In this document: positions 43,201 to 52,173 of the stretch, piece by piece
Layout: each line of letters begins with the position of its first letter
Numbering within the stretch: the stretch's first letter is position 1
Origin: Candidatus Melainabacteria bacterium SSGW_16
Lineage (GTDB): Bacteria; Cyanobacteriota; Vampirovibrionia; 2-02-FULL-35-15
Length of the DNA stretch: 64,000 nt
Direction of reading: 5' to 3'
NCBI GenBank assembly: GCA_004769085.1
Contig: DUDS01000032.1
Location: 1-64,000, forward strand
Translations under genes and position numbers: made by a program
Notes under the pieces: model-generated
The model's input: the letters and a program-made list of their open reading frames with translations, nothing else
What the model was told of the DNA's origin: nothing
The model's database searches: none

Positions 43201-43751
43201 CTCCGTTAAAAAATTCTACCGGAAATATTATTGGTAAAACAGTAATTGCAAGAGATATAACTGAAAATCTAAAATTGAAGGCAGAGATTGAAAAAGCAAG
43301 ACAAAGAGAGCAACATGAAAAAGAAATCAGATCGCTTGAAGAACTGGTAAATGCACCAAAAAAACAGGATATTACTGTACAACTTTTTGGAATAAATCCT
43401 TTGAAGGAATCTGTGCCTGGAATATTTAACAATCTGGTTAAACAATATGAAAGCCTTGTTGAAAAAGCAATAGAAATGCAGGATGAAAAGGGTAAACAAC
43501 TAATATCAGAAGAACTGAAATTTATGAGTGATGAACTCTGTGCACTAAAAGCTGGTCCATCTGATTTAATGGAAATACAAAGCAATATAATGAAAAAACG
43601 AAATAAAACTCATGGACCAACAACCCAGGAATTTAATGAAAAAGCCAGAGTTATGATTCTTGAACTAATGAGTTACCTCGTAACCCATTACAGAAAACAG
43701 TCTCTAATCCCAAAAATAAATGGATCAGGCACAAAAGCATTATTGAGATAG
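40257..43751 (+). CDS. GAF plus six-PAS sensor protein with no kinase or output domain
   Basis: An 1164-residue cytoplasmic protein. A coiled N-terminus is followed by a GAF domain (about 42-205: GWVMGQAWLP, GLPGRIWTSKKPAWV) and six PAS/PAC units at about 215-335, 385-500, 505-625, 637-755, 765-880 and 885-1005, each ending ITERKKA-like. There is no HisKA, HATPase, GGDEF, EAL or HTH domain. The last about 150 residues are helical (QYESLVEKAIEMQDEKGK, VMILELMSYLVTHYRKQS), resembling the helical domain at the ends of RsbU/KaiA-like proteins that bind partner proteins. It probably signals through a partner; ligands cannot be told. No Shine-Dalgarno. It overlaps the convergent TPR gene by 12 bases. 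Confidence 0.85.
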   Translation: MNKPFNDESKSKEQLIKELKIHRAQLAVLEEEKTGRIKAEDETDLLKTLIIAINEAKDIHSALGIALEKVCEATGWVMGQAWLPSPDKSHLVCSSGWYTKIQSLEKFRTLNEGFKFKPGIGLPGRIWTSKKPAWVRNVQEDSNFPRAPIAKECELRAGLGIPIISNCEVIAVIEFFMFESKEEDGRLISLISAVAAQLGNIIERKIIEEDYKDLFERFSGIYNSSKDAIDFVTLDGLLLNVNDAYVNLTGYSKEELLGKKKYQEITPAEYHEEEAKIVQRLIDTELPEEYEKEYIRKDGTRVPISLACFVVHSSNGKPIGLAAIIKDITERKKAQKALLDLNESLEQRVKERTDALVQTNQRLHFKIKAHEQAMESLTESEEKFHQIAENINEVFWMVDTASKNIIYINNAFERIWGIPCEKLYEDPLAWLKAIHEEDREKIKLFYDNHLFSGTVFDHEYRIVTPDGSIKWIHDRGFPVKNEKGELIRTVGIAKEITKRKNAENLLYNAEKKYRSLVEQIPVVTYLSNCELNSGWIYISPQVHKLLGFSPEEWLKDPSMWTKQLHPEDKERAIKEYSKGLLKGDSFELQYRMLTADKRVIWVEEIAKIERNTEGKPLFIQGILSDITEKKLVEEIRSQLSAIVEYSANGIIGASVDGIVFSWNPGAERIYGYSANEMIGQHVSKIMPDEIKPEATKIINKIKSGEIVEQYETIRIRKDGKQIYVSIDVAPIRDITGKIIGISSTVRDITRRKEAEKQLSELQRKLSTLLNNLPGIAYRCANDQNWTMEFLSEGCYWLTGYKPEEILNNKKISYNDIIHPDDRNYVWKTIQEALSKNELYVLEYRIITKSGEIKWLWEKGSGIFDKSGNVIALEGFTNDITERKKIDETRARLASIVECSNDAIISSTTDGIITSWNYGAEKIYGYIAAEAIGKHYSFLVPPEHTNEVTNVFQKIMSGESILNYETVRIKKGGERVFVSLTMSPLKNSTGNIIGKTVIARDITENLKLKAEIEKARQREQHEKEIRSLEELVNAPKKQDITVQLFGINPLKESVPGIFNNLVKQYESLVEKAIEMQDEKGKQLISEELKFMSDELCALKAGPSDLMEIQSNIMKKRNKTHGPTTQEFNEKARVMILELMSYLVTHYRKQSLIPKINGSGTKALLR

Positions 43752-45236
43752 ATCTGTCTTTTTTCTTGGAGGCCAAAGAAAATCAGAAGATACATTTTTT
43801 TCTTTTTTTCTTGGCCAGATAAAATCAGATGAAGCATTAACGGGTTCAATGCCTTTTTCATTGCTTACATATGAAGTATTTAAATTAACATCTGAATCAC
43901 CTTTTACATCTCCTTCATAAGAGTCTGCATAACAAACTGTATCCTGAATCGGGTTATCGCTAAATAAATAATCCAGTTCTGATTTTATTTCAGGACTTTC
44001 ATAATCCACCTGGAATATATTGTCATTAATATTACTAACTTCATGGCAGTAAGGTGATTCAGGAATTCTAGAACTGCCAGATTCCTTTTCAGAGTAACTC
44101 AGATCAGGAAATGTTTCCCGAATAACACTGTTTACACAAACTTCTGCAACATTTTCATTTTTTTCAGTTTCATTTCCAACTTCAGGCAGAGAAGGTAAAA
44201 GTTCTTCGTGGGATACTGGTATTTCCTTATCTTCTGTAACTGATAATGCCCTGTTAACCAAAAGATCTGCCTCATCATTTCTATTTCGGGAATAGTAAAG
44301 TAATGCCAGATTTTTAAGAGACTGCACTACATCAATATGAGAAGGATCCAGTTTACTCTCACGAATTTCAAGTACTCTAGCTGCAAGCTTTTCAGCTTCA
44401 TCTAAATTCCCCTGAGACTTATACATAACTGAGAAGTTAGTCAGACAGCTAGCTAGTTCTAGGCTTTTCATTTCTTTTTTGTTTTCCCATATACCAATAG
44501 CTCTAATAAATAATGGCTCTGCTTCAATATATCTGTACTGACATGACAATGTAAGTGCAAGATTATTTAAAGACTCTGCAACTGATAAATCACTATATCC
44601 AAATACTTGTTCTCTGATAGCAAGAGATTTTCTATAGTACTCCTCTGCAGAAGAATATCTATGCTGCTTGTAATGTAATATTCCAAACTTATCGTATAAA
44701 GACATTAATTCCGGATGATTTTCACCAAAAGACTGTTTCCTTATTTGAAGGGAATCTTCAAAGTATTTTTCAGCCAGCCCGATTTTACCTTCAGAAAAAT
44801 AAAGTTCTCCAATATCAAACAGTGAAGCTGCATAAACAGAATGATTTGTACCAAATGTATCAGCAGCAGTATTTAAAACAATATTTGAAATGCTCTCAGC
44901 TTTTGAATATTCTCCATTTTCAAGAAGTAAATGAAACCAGAAATTTAAAAAATACAAGGAGAGTATATTTATAATGATCCCGAAAGACACAAAATAATTT
45001 ACCGGCACAAAAAAGTCATTTTTTATGTTAAAAACCAGAGCTGATAAATAAAATAAGCTTGTGAGTGAATAAAAAGCTGTCCAGAAAATCTTTTTCTTCC
45101 ATAAAGAGTCAAACAAGAACCATAAAAATGCTGTTAAAATTATTGGCCTTAAAATAAATCCATAATCAAATACGCTCAATATAAGAAACAAGACCGTTCC
45201 AAGTTTGGAAAAAAGAATAATTTTTTCTTTATTCAT
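43740..45236 (-). CDS. membrane TPR protein (kinesin-light-chain-type repeats)
   Basis: A 498-residue protein. The ATG chosen has AAAGGTG six bases upstream; a GTG seven codons earlier is also open. About four hydrophobic segments occupy residues 1-110. Residues about 115-335 hold five or six 42-residue kinesin-light-chain-like TPRs (GLAEKYFEDSLQIRKQSFG, SAEEYYRKSLAIREQVFG, YIEAEPLFIRAIGIWE). The C-terminal 150 residues are acidic and disordered, and end in two copies of a SSDF-[IL]-WP-x-x-KK motif, which looks like a short linear peptide for partner binding. It may scaffold a signalling complex with the neighbouring PAS protein; that is inference. Confidence 0.85.
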   Translation of the reverse strand: MNKEKIILFSKLGTVLFLILSVFDYGFILRPIILTAFLWFLFDSLWKKKIFWTAFYSLTSLFYLSALVFNIKNDFFVPVNYFVSFGIIINILSLYFLNFWFHLLLENGEYSKAESISNIVLNTAADTFGTNHSVYAASLFDIGELYFSEGKIGLAEKYFEDSLQIRKQSFGENHPELMSLYDKFGILHYKQHRYSSAEEYYRKSLAIREQVFGYSDLSVAESLNNLALTLSCQYRYIEAEPLFIRAIGIWENKKEMKSLELASCLTNFSVMYKSQGNLDEAEKLAARVLEIRESKLDPSHIDVVQSLKNLALLYYSRNRNDEADLLVNRALSVTEDKEIPVSHEELLPSLPEVGNETEKNENVAEVCVNSVIRETFPDLSYSEKESGSSRIPESPYCHEVSNINDNIFQVDYESPEIKSELDYLFSDNPIQDTVCYADSYEGDVKGDSDVNLNTSYVSNEKGIEPVNASSDFIWPRKKEKNVSSDFLWPPRKKTDLSQ

Positions 45237-45458
45237 AACAACACCTTTCAACTTCACTGCTAAGGGTTATACCCATGAAAAAGCTAAACATGCACATAAA
45301 AAAATAAGCTTTAAAAAGCTCCTTTAATCAAATCGTTCTCTATAATTCTTAAATGTAAAGTTTCTTTTCAAAGACAAGATTTTTAGTTTAATGATTAGAA
45401 ACAAGGGTAGCAACAAATTCCTGATAAGAAATTGTCATGGTTGGATTTTATCAGAAAG

Positions 45459-46799
45459 CTATTTTATAAAAATAAGCTCTCCGCTTTGAAAATTAGTTTG
45501 CTGACTCAGCCCTAGCGCAAATGAAGTATTCGGATTATCCCTTGCGGTTTGTTTATCGACTTCAGTAATTGTAAATCCCTGGTTTTGGGTTACACCATAT
45601 GCAAATCCGGTATTTGGGCTGGTTCTTGCTGTCTCAATATCCTGATCTTCCAGACTATAATTTGGATTTGACAGAAGGGTAAAGGCAAATAAAGTAGTTA
45701 TATTTTCTCTGACAAAAGTTTTGTCATCTACATCTACAACATAATTAGGATTTAGTCCTAGTCCAAAAGCAAAGCTTGAATCAGGTTTTTTAGCTGCAAT
45801 TTTTTTATCTTTAGCAACCAGTGTGTATTCTTTATTCTGAGTTAGTTTTTCTGCAAATTTTGAGTTAATTTTCTTTCTTGCCAGCTTTATGTCTTTTGAA
45901 TTCGGTTTGAAAGTTGAATTTCCTAATAAGCCTGCAGCAAAGAGGCTGTTTGGCTTCCTCCTGGCTATTTTTCTGTCAACAGCTTCTATCTCATAACTGC
46001 TTTTTTGGGTCAATTCAAAAGCAAAATTTGTATTTGGATTCTTTCGTGCAACTCTAACATCCTCATCTTCAATAATAAAATCAGAATTTTGTAATAGTCC
46101 TTTGGCAAAATTGCTGTCAGGATTTTCTCGTGCAAATTCCTTGTCAGATGCTCCAACCTGGTAAGAATCATTTTTAGTTATTGCTTCGGCAAAATCACTA
46201 TCCAGATTATCCCTGGCGATTTGTTTGTCCTCTTCTTCAACAATATAATTTAAATTCATTACAAGCCCCTCTGAAAAATCTGTATTTGGTTTGGATCTTA
46301 CAAGATCTATGTCTTCCTGTCCGATAGGATAATTCATATTTTGAGTTAACCCAAAAGCAAAAGCACTTCCAAGATCACTTCTGGCTATTGTCAAATCGCT
46401 AGTTTCAATTGGATAATTTTCGTTTAAAGTCAACGCTGCCGTGAAATTACTATTATGATTTAAATTTGCAATATCCTTATCCTGAGACTCCACTTGATAA
46501 TTAGGGTTAAGCGGGAAACCAAAGGCAAAAAGTGAACCTGGATTATTTCTTGCAGCTTCCTTGTCAGTAGGATCAATTAAAAGTCCTGAATTAGTACTTA
46601 AATCAAAAGAAAATACTATACTGTCATCCTTAAAACCAAACCCAATCATGTTTACATGATGAGCGCGTAATTCTTTTTCAATATTTGAGTTGATGCTTCC
46701 TGCACATGAAGGAAGGATGCTAAAAGAAATAAGACAGAAATATATAAAACAAATCAGCGGTTTCTTGTTAAATTTATTTCTGTGATTTAATATGCTCAT
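45459..46799 (-). CDS. lipoprotein made of thirteen 28-residue tandem repeats
   Basis: A 446-residue exported protein. A hydrophobic signal ends in ILPSC, a lipobox with Cys32 as the probable lipid site. After a short region (33-73), residues 74-437 are thirteen consecutive units of exactly 28 residues, without a single insertion, and a 9-residue end. The consensus is x-I-E-x-x-D-x-x-I-A-R-x-N-P-N-S-x-F-A-x-G-L-x-x-N-x-x-Y, with Asp6, Ala10-Arg11, Pro14, Ser/Thr16, Phe18, Gly21-Leu22, Asn25 and Tyr/Phe28 most conserved. This suggests an alpha-helical solenoid. I do not recognise the repeat as TPR, Sel1, PPR, HEAT or ankyrin. No function assigned. Confidence 0.85.
   Translation of the reverse strand: MSILNHRNKFNKKPLICFIYFCLISFSILPSCAGSINSNIEKELRAHHVNMIGFGFKDDSIVFSFDLSTNSGLLIDPTDKEAARNNPGSLFAFGFPLNPNYQVESQDKDIANLNHNSNFTAALTLNENYPIETSDLTIARSDLGSAFAFGLTQNMNYPIGQEDIDLVRSKPNTDFSEGLVMNLNYIVEEEDKQIARDNLDSDFAEAITKNDSYQVGASDKEFARENPDSNFAKGLLQNSDFIIEDEDVRVARKNPNTNFAFELTQKSSYEIEAVDRKIARRKPNSLFAAGLLGNSTFKPNSKDIKLARKKINSKFAEKLTQNKEYTLVAKDKKIAAKKPDSSFAFGLGLNPNYVVDVDDKTFVRENITTLFAFTLLSNPNYSLEDQDIETARTSPNTGFAYGVTQNQGFTITEVDKQTARDNPNTSFALGLSQQTNFQSGELIFIK
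45489..46580 (-). repeat. 84-bp coding repeat, thirteen copies
   Basis: The DNA encoding residues 74-437 of the lipoprotein is thirteen 84-base units. DNA identity between units is limited; conservation is at the protein level, so the array is old and kept by selection rather than recently expanded. Confidence 0.85.
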
Positions 46800-46918
46800 A
46801 TTTATTCTCCAAAAGCATTAAACATATACTAACCAAATAAGTAACACTATTGGCTGGACGAATAAATATAATGAGAGTTTCAACTCAGTAAATTGTTAGT
46901 TGTTAATTTAGTAATTTT

Positions 46919-47167
46919 CTACTTGTCTTTACCCTGTTTTTCAGTATTCCCAGAGCTTTCAGCTTCTGAATCATTAGTTGAATGAAGTAACACTCCATGA
47001 TCGAGCTTGCTTGATTCCTTGACTTTCGCTTTATTTTTACCCTGTTTATTTCCTTCGAATTTGTAGTTATTATCATCCTCTTCGCATGCATTTACAGAAA
47101 AAATTGTTGTAGTTTGAAAAGTAAAACCTGCTATGGCCGCTAAAGCTATTAATGTAAGCTTATTCAT
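46919..47167 (-). CDS. small secreted polar protein
   Basis: An 82-residue product with a signal peptide (1-27, ending VNA). The mature part is highly charged and probably disordered: CEEDDNNYKFEG, KQGKNKAKVKESSK, then a Ser/Glu/Asn tail ending TEKQGKDK. One Cys (residue 28) follows directly after the signal; a lipoprotein is possible but the FSVNAC context is a poor lipobox. No family recognised. The short frame is supported by a good signal peptide and AACAAGGTTGGTG upstream. Confidence 0.6.
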   Translation of the reverse strand: MNKLTLIALAAIAGFTFQTTTIFSVNACEEDDNNYKFEGNKQGKNKAKVKESSKLDHGVLLHSTNDSEAESSGNTEKQGKDK

Positions 47168-47274
47168 AATTCACCAACCTTGTTTTGATATTCCATATTA
47201 ATAGACGGAACATCTAAATGATATATTCCCTGTAATAACTCTAAGGACTCATATCCAAGCCTGATTAAGTGGTA

Positions 47275-47285
47275 AGGGGACCCCT
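47275..47285. promoter_or_regulatory. AGGGGACCCCT palindrome upstream of the Cys/His-rich gene
   Basis: A perfect 5-bp inverted repeat around one A, within GTAAGGGGACCCCTAC, about 110 bases before the gene at 47397. G/C tracts in an AT-rich region resemble metalloregulator sites, but arm orientation is the reverse of the CsoR operator at 37018. The gap 47168-47396 holds nothing else notable. Confidence 0.3.
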
Positions 47286-47396
47286 ACAAAAGCTTAAGCA
47301 GTATTAATCTTTCTTTAGTCATTTCACCATTTCAGAATGACATCCTCGAATTCTTGCTAATTCTCTTAGTTAAGGGCTCGTGTTAGACTGTAAAGA

Positions 47397-48326
47397 ATGA
47401 AAATAAATTCAGACAAAAACTGCTGTGATCACCACAGATGTCATGAAAAAACCTGTAAGGTAAAAACTCCTCATGCTCATACTGTTCCAGGACATAAACA
47501 CGATGATTGTCTGACTTGCATACGTGATCACTTTAAAGGGATTTTTCCATTACAGGAAAAAATCAGTAAATCAAATCTAAGTAGCTTAGCAAAACAATTT
47601 TTAGTTACTACAGGGTTTCTTGGTACAGCTATACCAGTAGCAAAGATTGCAAGCACTGGATTCAGTTATCTAAATTTAAATGGTTTTGTATCCTCACTTA
47701 TAACTGCACCATTATCAATCAGCACAATGCATTTTTTAAACAGAGGAACAAAAAATCTGGACAAGTGGGGACTGACTGTTGCCAGTTCAGCAGGTGCACT
47801 TGGTTTAACCCAAATTATAGCCATGCCAAGATTTCTGCTCAGATTTATTATGTGTTTTGCTGTTTTCTTTATTGAAAGACTCATTCCAGACAATAAAGAA
47901 CACAAACATGATAATCATTGCAATCACACAGAGCACAAAGAAGTTCAAAAAACCAAATTAACTAAAAATGACTTCATAAATCTTGGAAAAGTACAGGCAC
48001 TGATACTAACTGTTCCACAACTAGTTGATTATTTTGTAGGTAAGCTTGAAACTAAAAACAATGAAAATGACAATTTTATAAAAAGATTTTTAGGCAAGAT
48101 CGGAATTACTGTTTTTCATGTGCTTTCACTATCTGCAGGATTTGTTGGAGCAGGAAGATTAATTGATGCAGGAATAAAGCAGTTTAATTTAAAACCAAAT
48201 GAAGGAACTACTGCAGGAAAAGCAGAAGCTGTAATAGATGTTTGTGCTCACTGCGGGATACCAGGCTGTATAGATTCAATTACTGAAAGCGTCGATGCAA
48301 GTGTTATAACCTCGATTGCAGCATAG
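47397..48326 (+). CDS. Cys/His-rich multi-span membrane protein of unknown function
   Basis: A 309-residue protein. Residues 1-48 contain eight Cys and eight His or so (NCCDHHRCHEKTCKVK, HAHTVPGHKHDDCLTC), a likely metal-binding domain. About five hydrophobic segments follow (for example FLVTTGFLGTAIPVAKIA, RFLLRFIMCFAVFFIERL, HVLSLSAGFVGAGRLI). A second His cluster lies in a loop (EHKHDNHCNHTEHKE, about 168-182). The end has CAHCGIPGC. No family recognised. Metal storage, sensing or transport is suggested by composition only. No clear Shine-Dalgarno is seen. The stop lies two bases from that of the convergent regulator. Confidence 0.8.
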   Translation: MKINSDKNCCDHHRCHEKTCKVKTPHAHTVPGHKHDDCLTCIRDHFKGIFPLQEKISKSNLSSLAKQFLVTTGFLGTAIPVAKIASTGFSYLNLNGFVSSLITAPLSISTMHFLNRGTKNLDKWGLTVASSAGALGLTQIIAMPRFLLRFIMCFAVFFIERLIPDNKEHKHDNHCNHTEHKEVQKTKLTKNDFINLGKVQALILTVPQLVDYFVGKLETKNNENDNFIKRFLGKIGITVFHVLSLSAGFVGAGRLIDAGIKQFNLKPNEGTTAGKAEAVIDVCAHCGIPGCIDSITESVDASVITSIAA

Positions 48327-48328
48327 TC

Positions 48329-49015
48329 TTATTCTTCAGTATCTAAAAAATAACCAGCTCCCCTTATAGTCTTAAACAGTCTGGGCCTTTTAGGATTTTC
48401 TTCAATTTTTTTCCTTAAGTATCCAACATGCAAATCAACTGTTCTGGTCTGTGCATTTCCTATAGATTCCCAAACCCTGTCGAGTAACTCATATCTTGAG
48501 AATACCTTATTAGGACATGATGCCAGTATATATAGAAGCTGGAATTCCTTATTAGTAAGATCTTTTGTTTTACCGTTGTATTTTACTTTTCTTCTGTCAA
48601 GATCAATCTCCAGCCCTACAACTTCTATCTTTCTATTAGACTTTCCATTTTGTTCTTTCTTTAAAAGTCCGTTTATACGAGTCATAAGTTCTCTTTTTTG
48701 TAACTGTTTTCTAACATAATCTTGTGCTCCAAGTTCAAGCCCAATCACAGCATCAATTTCAGATATACGGTTAGTCAAAAATATGACAGGCATTCTATGT
48801 CCCTCAACCCTCAGTGTTTTACATACTGAAAATCCATCCAATTCTTCAAGGCTTACTTCAAGAATAATTAAATCTAGGCTTTCTTTCTTTGCAAACTCAA
48901 TTACCTTCTTGCCATTACCTGTAGTAATCACTTCATAACTATCTGAAGAGAGCATTTCCTTTATTTCATTTATGGCATTCTCATCCGAGTCAGCCACTAA
49001 GATTCTTTTTTTCAC
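48329..49015 (-). CDS. OmpR-family response regulator with Glu at the phosphorylation position
   Basis: A 228-residue regulator: receiver domain (1-115) and winged-helix DNA-binding domain (130-228, ending KTIRGAGYFLDTEE). The usual phosphoacceptor Asp is replaced by Glu53 (DLIILEVSLEELDGF), which often mimics phosphorylation. The acidic pocket (Asp9, Asp11), Thr81 (IFLTN) and Lys (YVRKQ) remain, but the usual Pro after Lys is Gln. It is likely a constitutively active or otherwise controlled pseudo-receiver. The DNA-binding domain (TVDLHVGYLRKKIEENPKRP) is close to the fragment at 1-99. No histidine kinase gene is nearby. Confidence 0.9.
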   Translation of the reverse strand: MKKRILVADSDENAINEIKEMLSSDSYEVITTGNGKKVIEFAKKESLDLIILEVSLEELDGFSVCKTLRVEGHRMPVIFLTNRISEIDAVIGLELGAQDYVRKQLQKRELMTRINGLLKKEQNGKSNRKIEVVGLEIDLDRRKVKYNGKTKDLTNKEFQLLYILASCPNKVFSRYELLDRVWESIGNAQTRTVDLHVGYLRKKIEENPKRPRLFKTIRGAGYFLDTEE

Positions 49016-49181
49016 AAGCAGACCCTTTACTAGTTAGTTATTCAGAACTTTATTAATGAATTAACTCTAAATATAAATAAGCTGCATAAATTAAGCTACT
49101 CTTTGTATCATTTAACAGATTAAGTATTTCTAATGGCTACGGTGAAAATATAACTCTTCACTCTTAATAAATTAAAATTTG

Positions 49182-50459
49182 TTAATGTTTATCAACTATA
49201 GAGGATTTTCCTCGATCAATAACTACTTTTCCATTCTTAATTACTTTCTCAACAAGGTTTATACCAAAATAATAAGGCAATTTATTGTGATTATCCACCT
49301 CAAGAACAATAACATCTGCTTTTTTACCTTCTTCAAGGCTGCCAATTTCATTACCTCTGTCAATAGCAAATGCAGCATTTATAGTGGTTGCATTGATTGC
49401 TTCTGATGGTAATAGTTTCATTTTTAAACATGCAAGCGAGATCATAAGCTGCATGTTATAACTCGGACAGCTTCCAGGATTAAAATCTGATGCTATTGCT
49501 ATTGCCATTCCATTGTTTATTAGTTCCCTGACTGGTGCATATTTTTCTTCCATTAAATAAAACGGTACACCAGGGAGTAAAACACCTATTACTCCTTTAT
49601 CCACCATCGACTTAATTCCATCAGGTGAAATATATTCCAGATGATCCGCACTTACCACACCTAATTTAGCAGCTAGTTCAGCGCTGTGTAACTGGTTATT
49701 TTGTTCAGCATGGAGTTTTAATTTAAATCCATGTTTTTTAGCTGCAGTTAAAATTGTTTCTGTTTCTCCTACAGAAAAAACACCTTTTTCACAAAATACA
49801 TCACAATATTCAGCATATTTTTTTATCTTTTCAAGCGATGATATAACTTCTTTTACATAATTTTCCTTAGAAGTATTTTTTGGAACAGTATGTGCTCCAA
49901 GATAAGTTCTTATTATATCTATTGGTACTTTTTTAGTTACATCCTGAGCAACCTCAAGTATTTTTTTTTCATCTTCAAAAGACAATCCATACCCTGATTT
50001 TACTTCTACAGTTGTAGTTCCATATTCAAGCATCTTCCAGAATATCTTTTCAGATTTCTGAAGTAATTCTTCCTTAGATGCTCTTCTTGTTTTTTCAACA
50101 GTGTTTAAAATACCTCCACCTTGTTTTAATATTTCAAGATAAGGTATTCCCTGCTGTTTTTTTAAAAACTCATCTTCTCTGCTCCCTGCAAAAACAGCAT
50201 GCGTGTGACAGTCCACAAACCCAGGCATTACAACCTTTCTGGCTGCATTTATAGTAGTCTTTGCAGTTATGTTTTTTGCATCAGTGCTTGTACCAATAAA
50301 AGCAATTCTTCCATCTTTAATACCTAAAGCACCATCTTTTATAATTACAAGATCTTTTAAATCTTCACCTGTTTTAGGTTTTTTTGGATCAAAAGGTTTA
50401 CAGGTCAGAAGCTCTGATGCATTTGTTATTAAAATATCCACATTATTTTTGGAACTCAT
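49182..50459 (-). CDS. hutI: imidazolonepropionase
   Basis: A 425-residue amidohydrolase-family enzyme that hydrolyses imidazolone-5-propionate to N-formimino-L-glutamate (third step of histidine degradation). The metal motif [10 protein letters not shown] (about residue 76), the long [13 protein letters not shown] stretch, [16 protein letters not shown] (about 245) and SDFNPGS (about 320) are diagnostic. It is the last gene of the hut operon; its ATG overlaps the hutU stop (ATGA), indicating translational coupling. Confidence 0.96.
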   Translation of the reverse strand: MSSKNNVDILITNASELLTCKPFDPKKPKTGEDLKDLVIIKDGALGIKDGRIAFIGTSTDAKNITAKTTINAARKVVMPGFVDCHTHAVFAGSREDEFLKKQQGIPYLEILKQGGGILNTVEKTRRASKEELLQKSEKIFWKMLEYGTTTVEVKSGYGLSFEDEKKILEVAQDVTKKVPIDIIRTYLGAHTVPKNTSKENYVKEVISSLEKIKKYAEYCDVFCEKGVFSVGETETILTAAKKHGFKLKLHAEQNNQLHSAELAAKLGVVSADHLEYISPDGIKSMVDKGVIGVLLPGVPFYLMEEKYAPVRELINNGMAIAIASDFNPGSCPSYNMQLMISLACLKMKLLPSEAINATTINAAFAIDRGNEIGSLEEGKKADVIVLEVDNHNKLPYYFGINLVEKVIKNGKVVIDRGKSSIVDKH

Positions 50460-52168
50460 TTTAATGCAGGTATTTTAACCCCTTTTTCCTTCGCAACCCT
50501 AATAGCTTCTTCATATCCCGCATCCGCATGCCGCATAATTCCCAAACCAGGATCACATGTTAAAACCCTGTTTAGCCGTTCTTCTTTTTCTTTTGTACCA
50601 GTAGCAACTATTACCATTCCAGCATGAGTACTATTTCCAATCCCTACACCACCGCCATTATGTATTGAAATCCAGTCTGCTCCACAAACAGCATTTCCAA
50701 GTGCATTCAAAAAAGGCCAGTCTGCTACAGCATCACTGCCATCTTTCATGCCCTCTGTTTCTCGGTTTGGAGACGCTACACTTCCGCAGTCCAGGTGATC
50801 TCTCCCGATTACAACAGGTGCTTTTACTTCACCAGAAGCCACCAAATCATTTATAACTTTTCCAAACTTTGCTCTGTCACCATAACCAAGCCAGCAAACA
50901 CGAGTAGGTAACCCAATAAAAGGCACCTTCTTCTGTGCTTCTTTAATCCATCTATGAAGTGCTTTATCATTTGGGAAAGTTTCAAGCAGTGCTCTGTCAA
51001 TTCTAAGAATATCTTCTTTTTCCCCTGACAGTGCAGCCCATCTGAATGGACCTTTTCCCTCACAAAATAATGGTCTAATATATTCCGGTACAAAACCAGG
51101 ATATAAAAACTCCCCTTTGTCATTCCTTATTTTTAATCCTGCAAGTTCTGCCTGTGCCCGTAAATTATTTCCATAATCAAAACATATTGCTCCTTTATTT
51201 TGCATATCCAGAATAGCTTTTACATGTTTTTTAATAGATGCTAATGCCTCAATTTTAAACTGTTCAGGATTTTTATCCCTGAGTTCAAGTTTTTCCTGTA
51301 AGTTTCCTTCAGGGTAATAATATTTAAGATCATGCGCTGAAGTCTGGTCAGTTACAACATCCGGAATAATACCCCTTTTAACAAGCTCAGGTGCAACTGT
51401 TGCAATATTTCCCACCAAACCTACAGACAAAGGCTGTTTTAAATTTTTGGCTTTTAAAACCAATTCCAGAGCTTCATCCAGGCTGTAGGTTATTTTATCG
51501 CAATAACCTTCTTTTACTTTTTGTTTAACTCTCTCTTCAAAAACCTCAACTACTAAAGCCACTCCATCATTCATAGTTATAGAAAGTGGTTGTGCACCAG
51601 ACATTCCGCCTAGTCCTGCTGTCAAAACAAATTTCCCTGCTAAACTACTACCAAAATGCTTACTAGCAAGCACAGCTAATGTCTCATAAGTACCTTGCAA
51701 AATTCCTTGTGTACCAATATATATCCAGCTTCCTGCTGTCATCTGACCGTACATCATCAGTCCAAGCTTATCTAATTCATCAAAATATTCTTGCGTACTC
51801 CACTTCGGAACTAAATTAGAATTTGCTATTAATACACGTGGTGCATATTTGTAAGTTTTAATAACACCAATTGCTTTGCCTGACTGGACTAGCATTGTTT
51901 CATCAGGCTCAAGACTTTTTAATGTTTCGACAATCCTGTTATATTCACGCCAGTTTCTTGCTGCTCTTCCTGAACCACCATAAACAATTAGCTCTTCAGG
52001 AACAAGTGCAACTCTGGGATCAATATTATTCTCAAGCATTCTTAATGCTGCTTCTATTTCCCAGGTTTTACACCTGAGCACTGTACCAGTAGCAGCACGA
52101 ATTTCATGCTTTGGTTTTTCTTCAAAGTACATAGGTCGCTTAGATTTTTCAGCAATAGTACTTTTCAT
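50456..52168 (-). CDS. hutU: urocanate hydratase
   Basis: A 570-residue urocanase that converts urocanate to imidazolone propionate with NAD+ as electrophile. Diagnostic segments: [17 protein letters not shown]-like start, QAPLSIT-type [32 protein letters not shown] and [15 protein letters not shown]. Length agrees with the family (about 555-570). It lies five bases after hutG and overlaps hutI by four bases in a single operon. Confidence 0.97.
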   Translation of the reverse strand: MKSTIAEKSKRPMYFEEKPKHEIRAATGTVLRCKTWEIEAALRMLENNIDPRVALVPEELIVYGGSGRAARNWREYNRIVETLKSLEPDETMLVQSGKAIGVIKTYKYAPRVLIANSNLVPKWSTQEYFDELDKLGLMMYGQMTAGSWIYIGTQGILQGTYETLAVLASKHFGSSLAGKFVLTAGLGGMSGAQPLSITMNDGVALVVEVFEERVKQKVKEGYCDKITYSLDEALELVLKAKNLKQPLSVGLVGNIATVAPELVKRGIIPDVVTDQTSAHDLKYYYPEGNLQEKLELRDKNPEQFKIEALASIKKHVKAILDMQNKGAICFDYGNNLRAQAELAGLKIRNDKGEFLYPGFVPEYIRPLFCEGKGPFRWAALSGEKEDILRIDRALLETFPNDKALHRWIKEAQKKVPFIGLPTRVCWLGYGDRAKFGKVINDLVASGEVKAPVVIGRDHLDCGSVASPNRETEGMKDGSDAVADWPFLNALGNAVCGADWISIHNGGGVGIGNSTHAGMVIVATGTKEKEERLNRVLTCDPGLGIMRHADAGYEEAIRVAKEKGVKIPALK

Positions 52169-52173
52169 AAAAG

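Noticed and set aside
43142-43585. Minus-strand open frame of 147 codons inside the PAS sensor gene
   Set aside because: Its Ser/Phe-rich product is the mirror of the coding strand; the PAS frame is clearly the real one.
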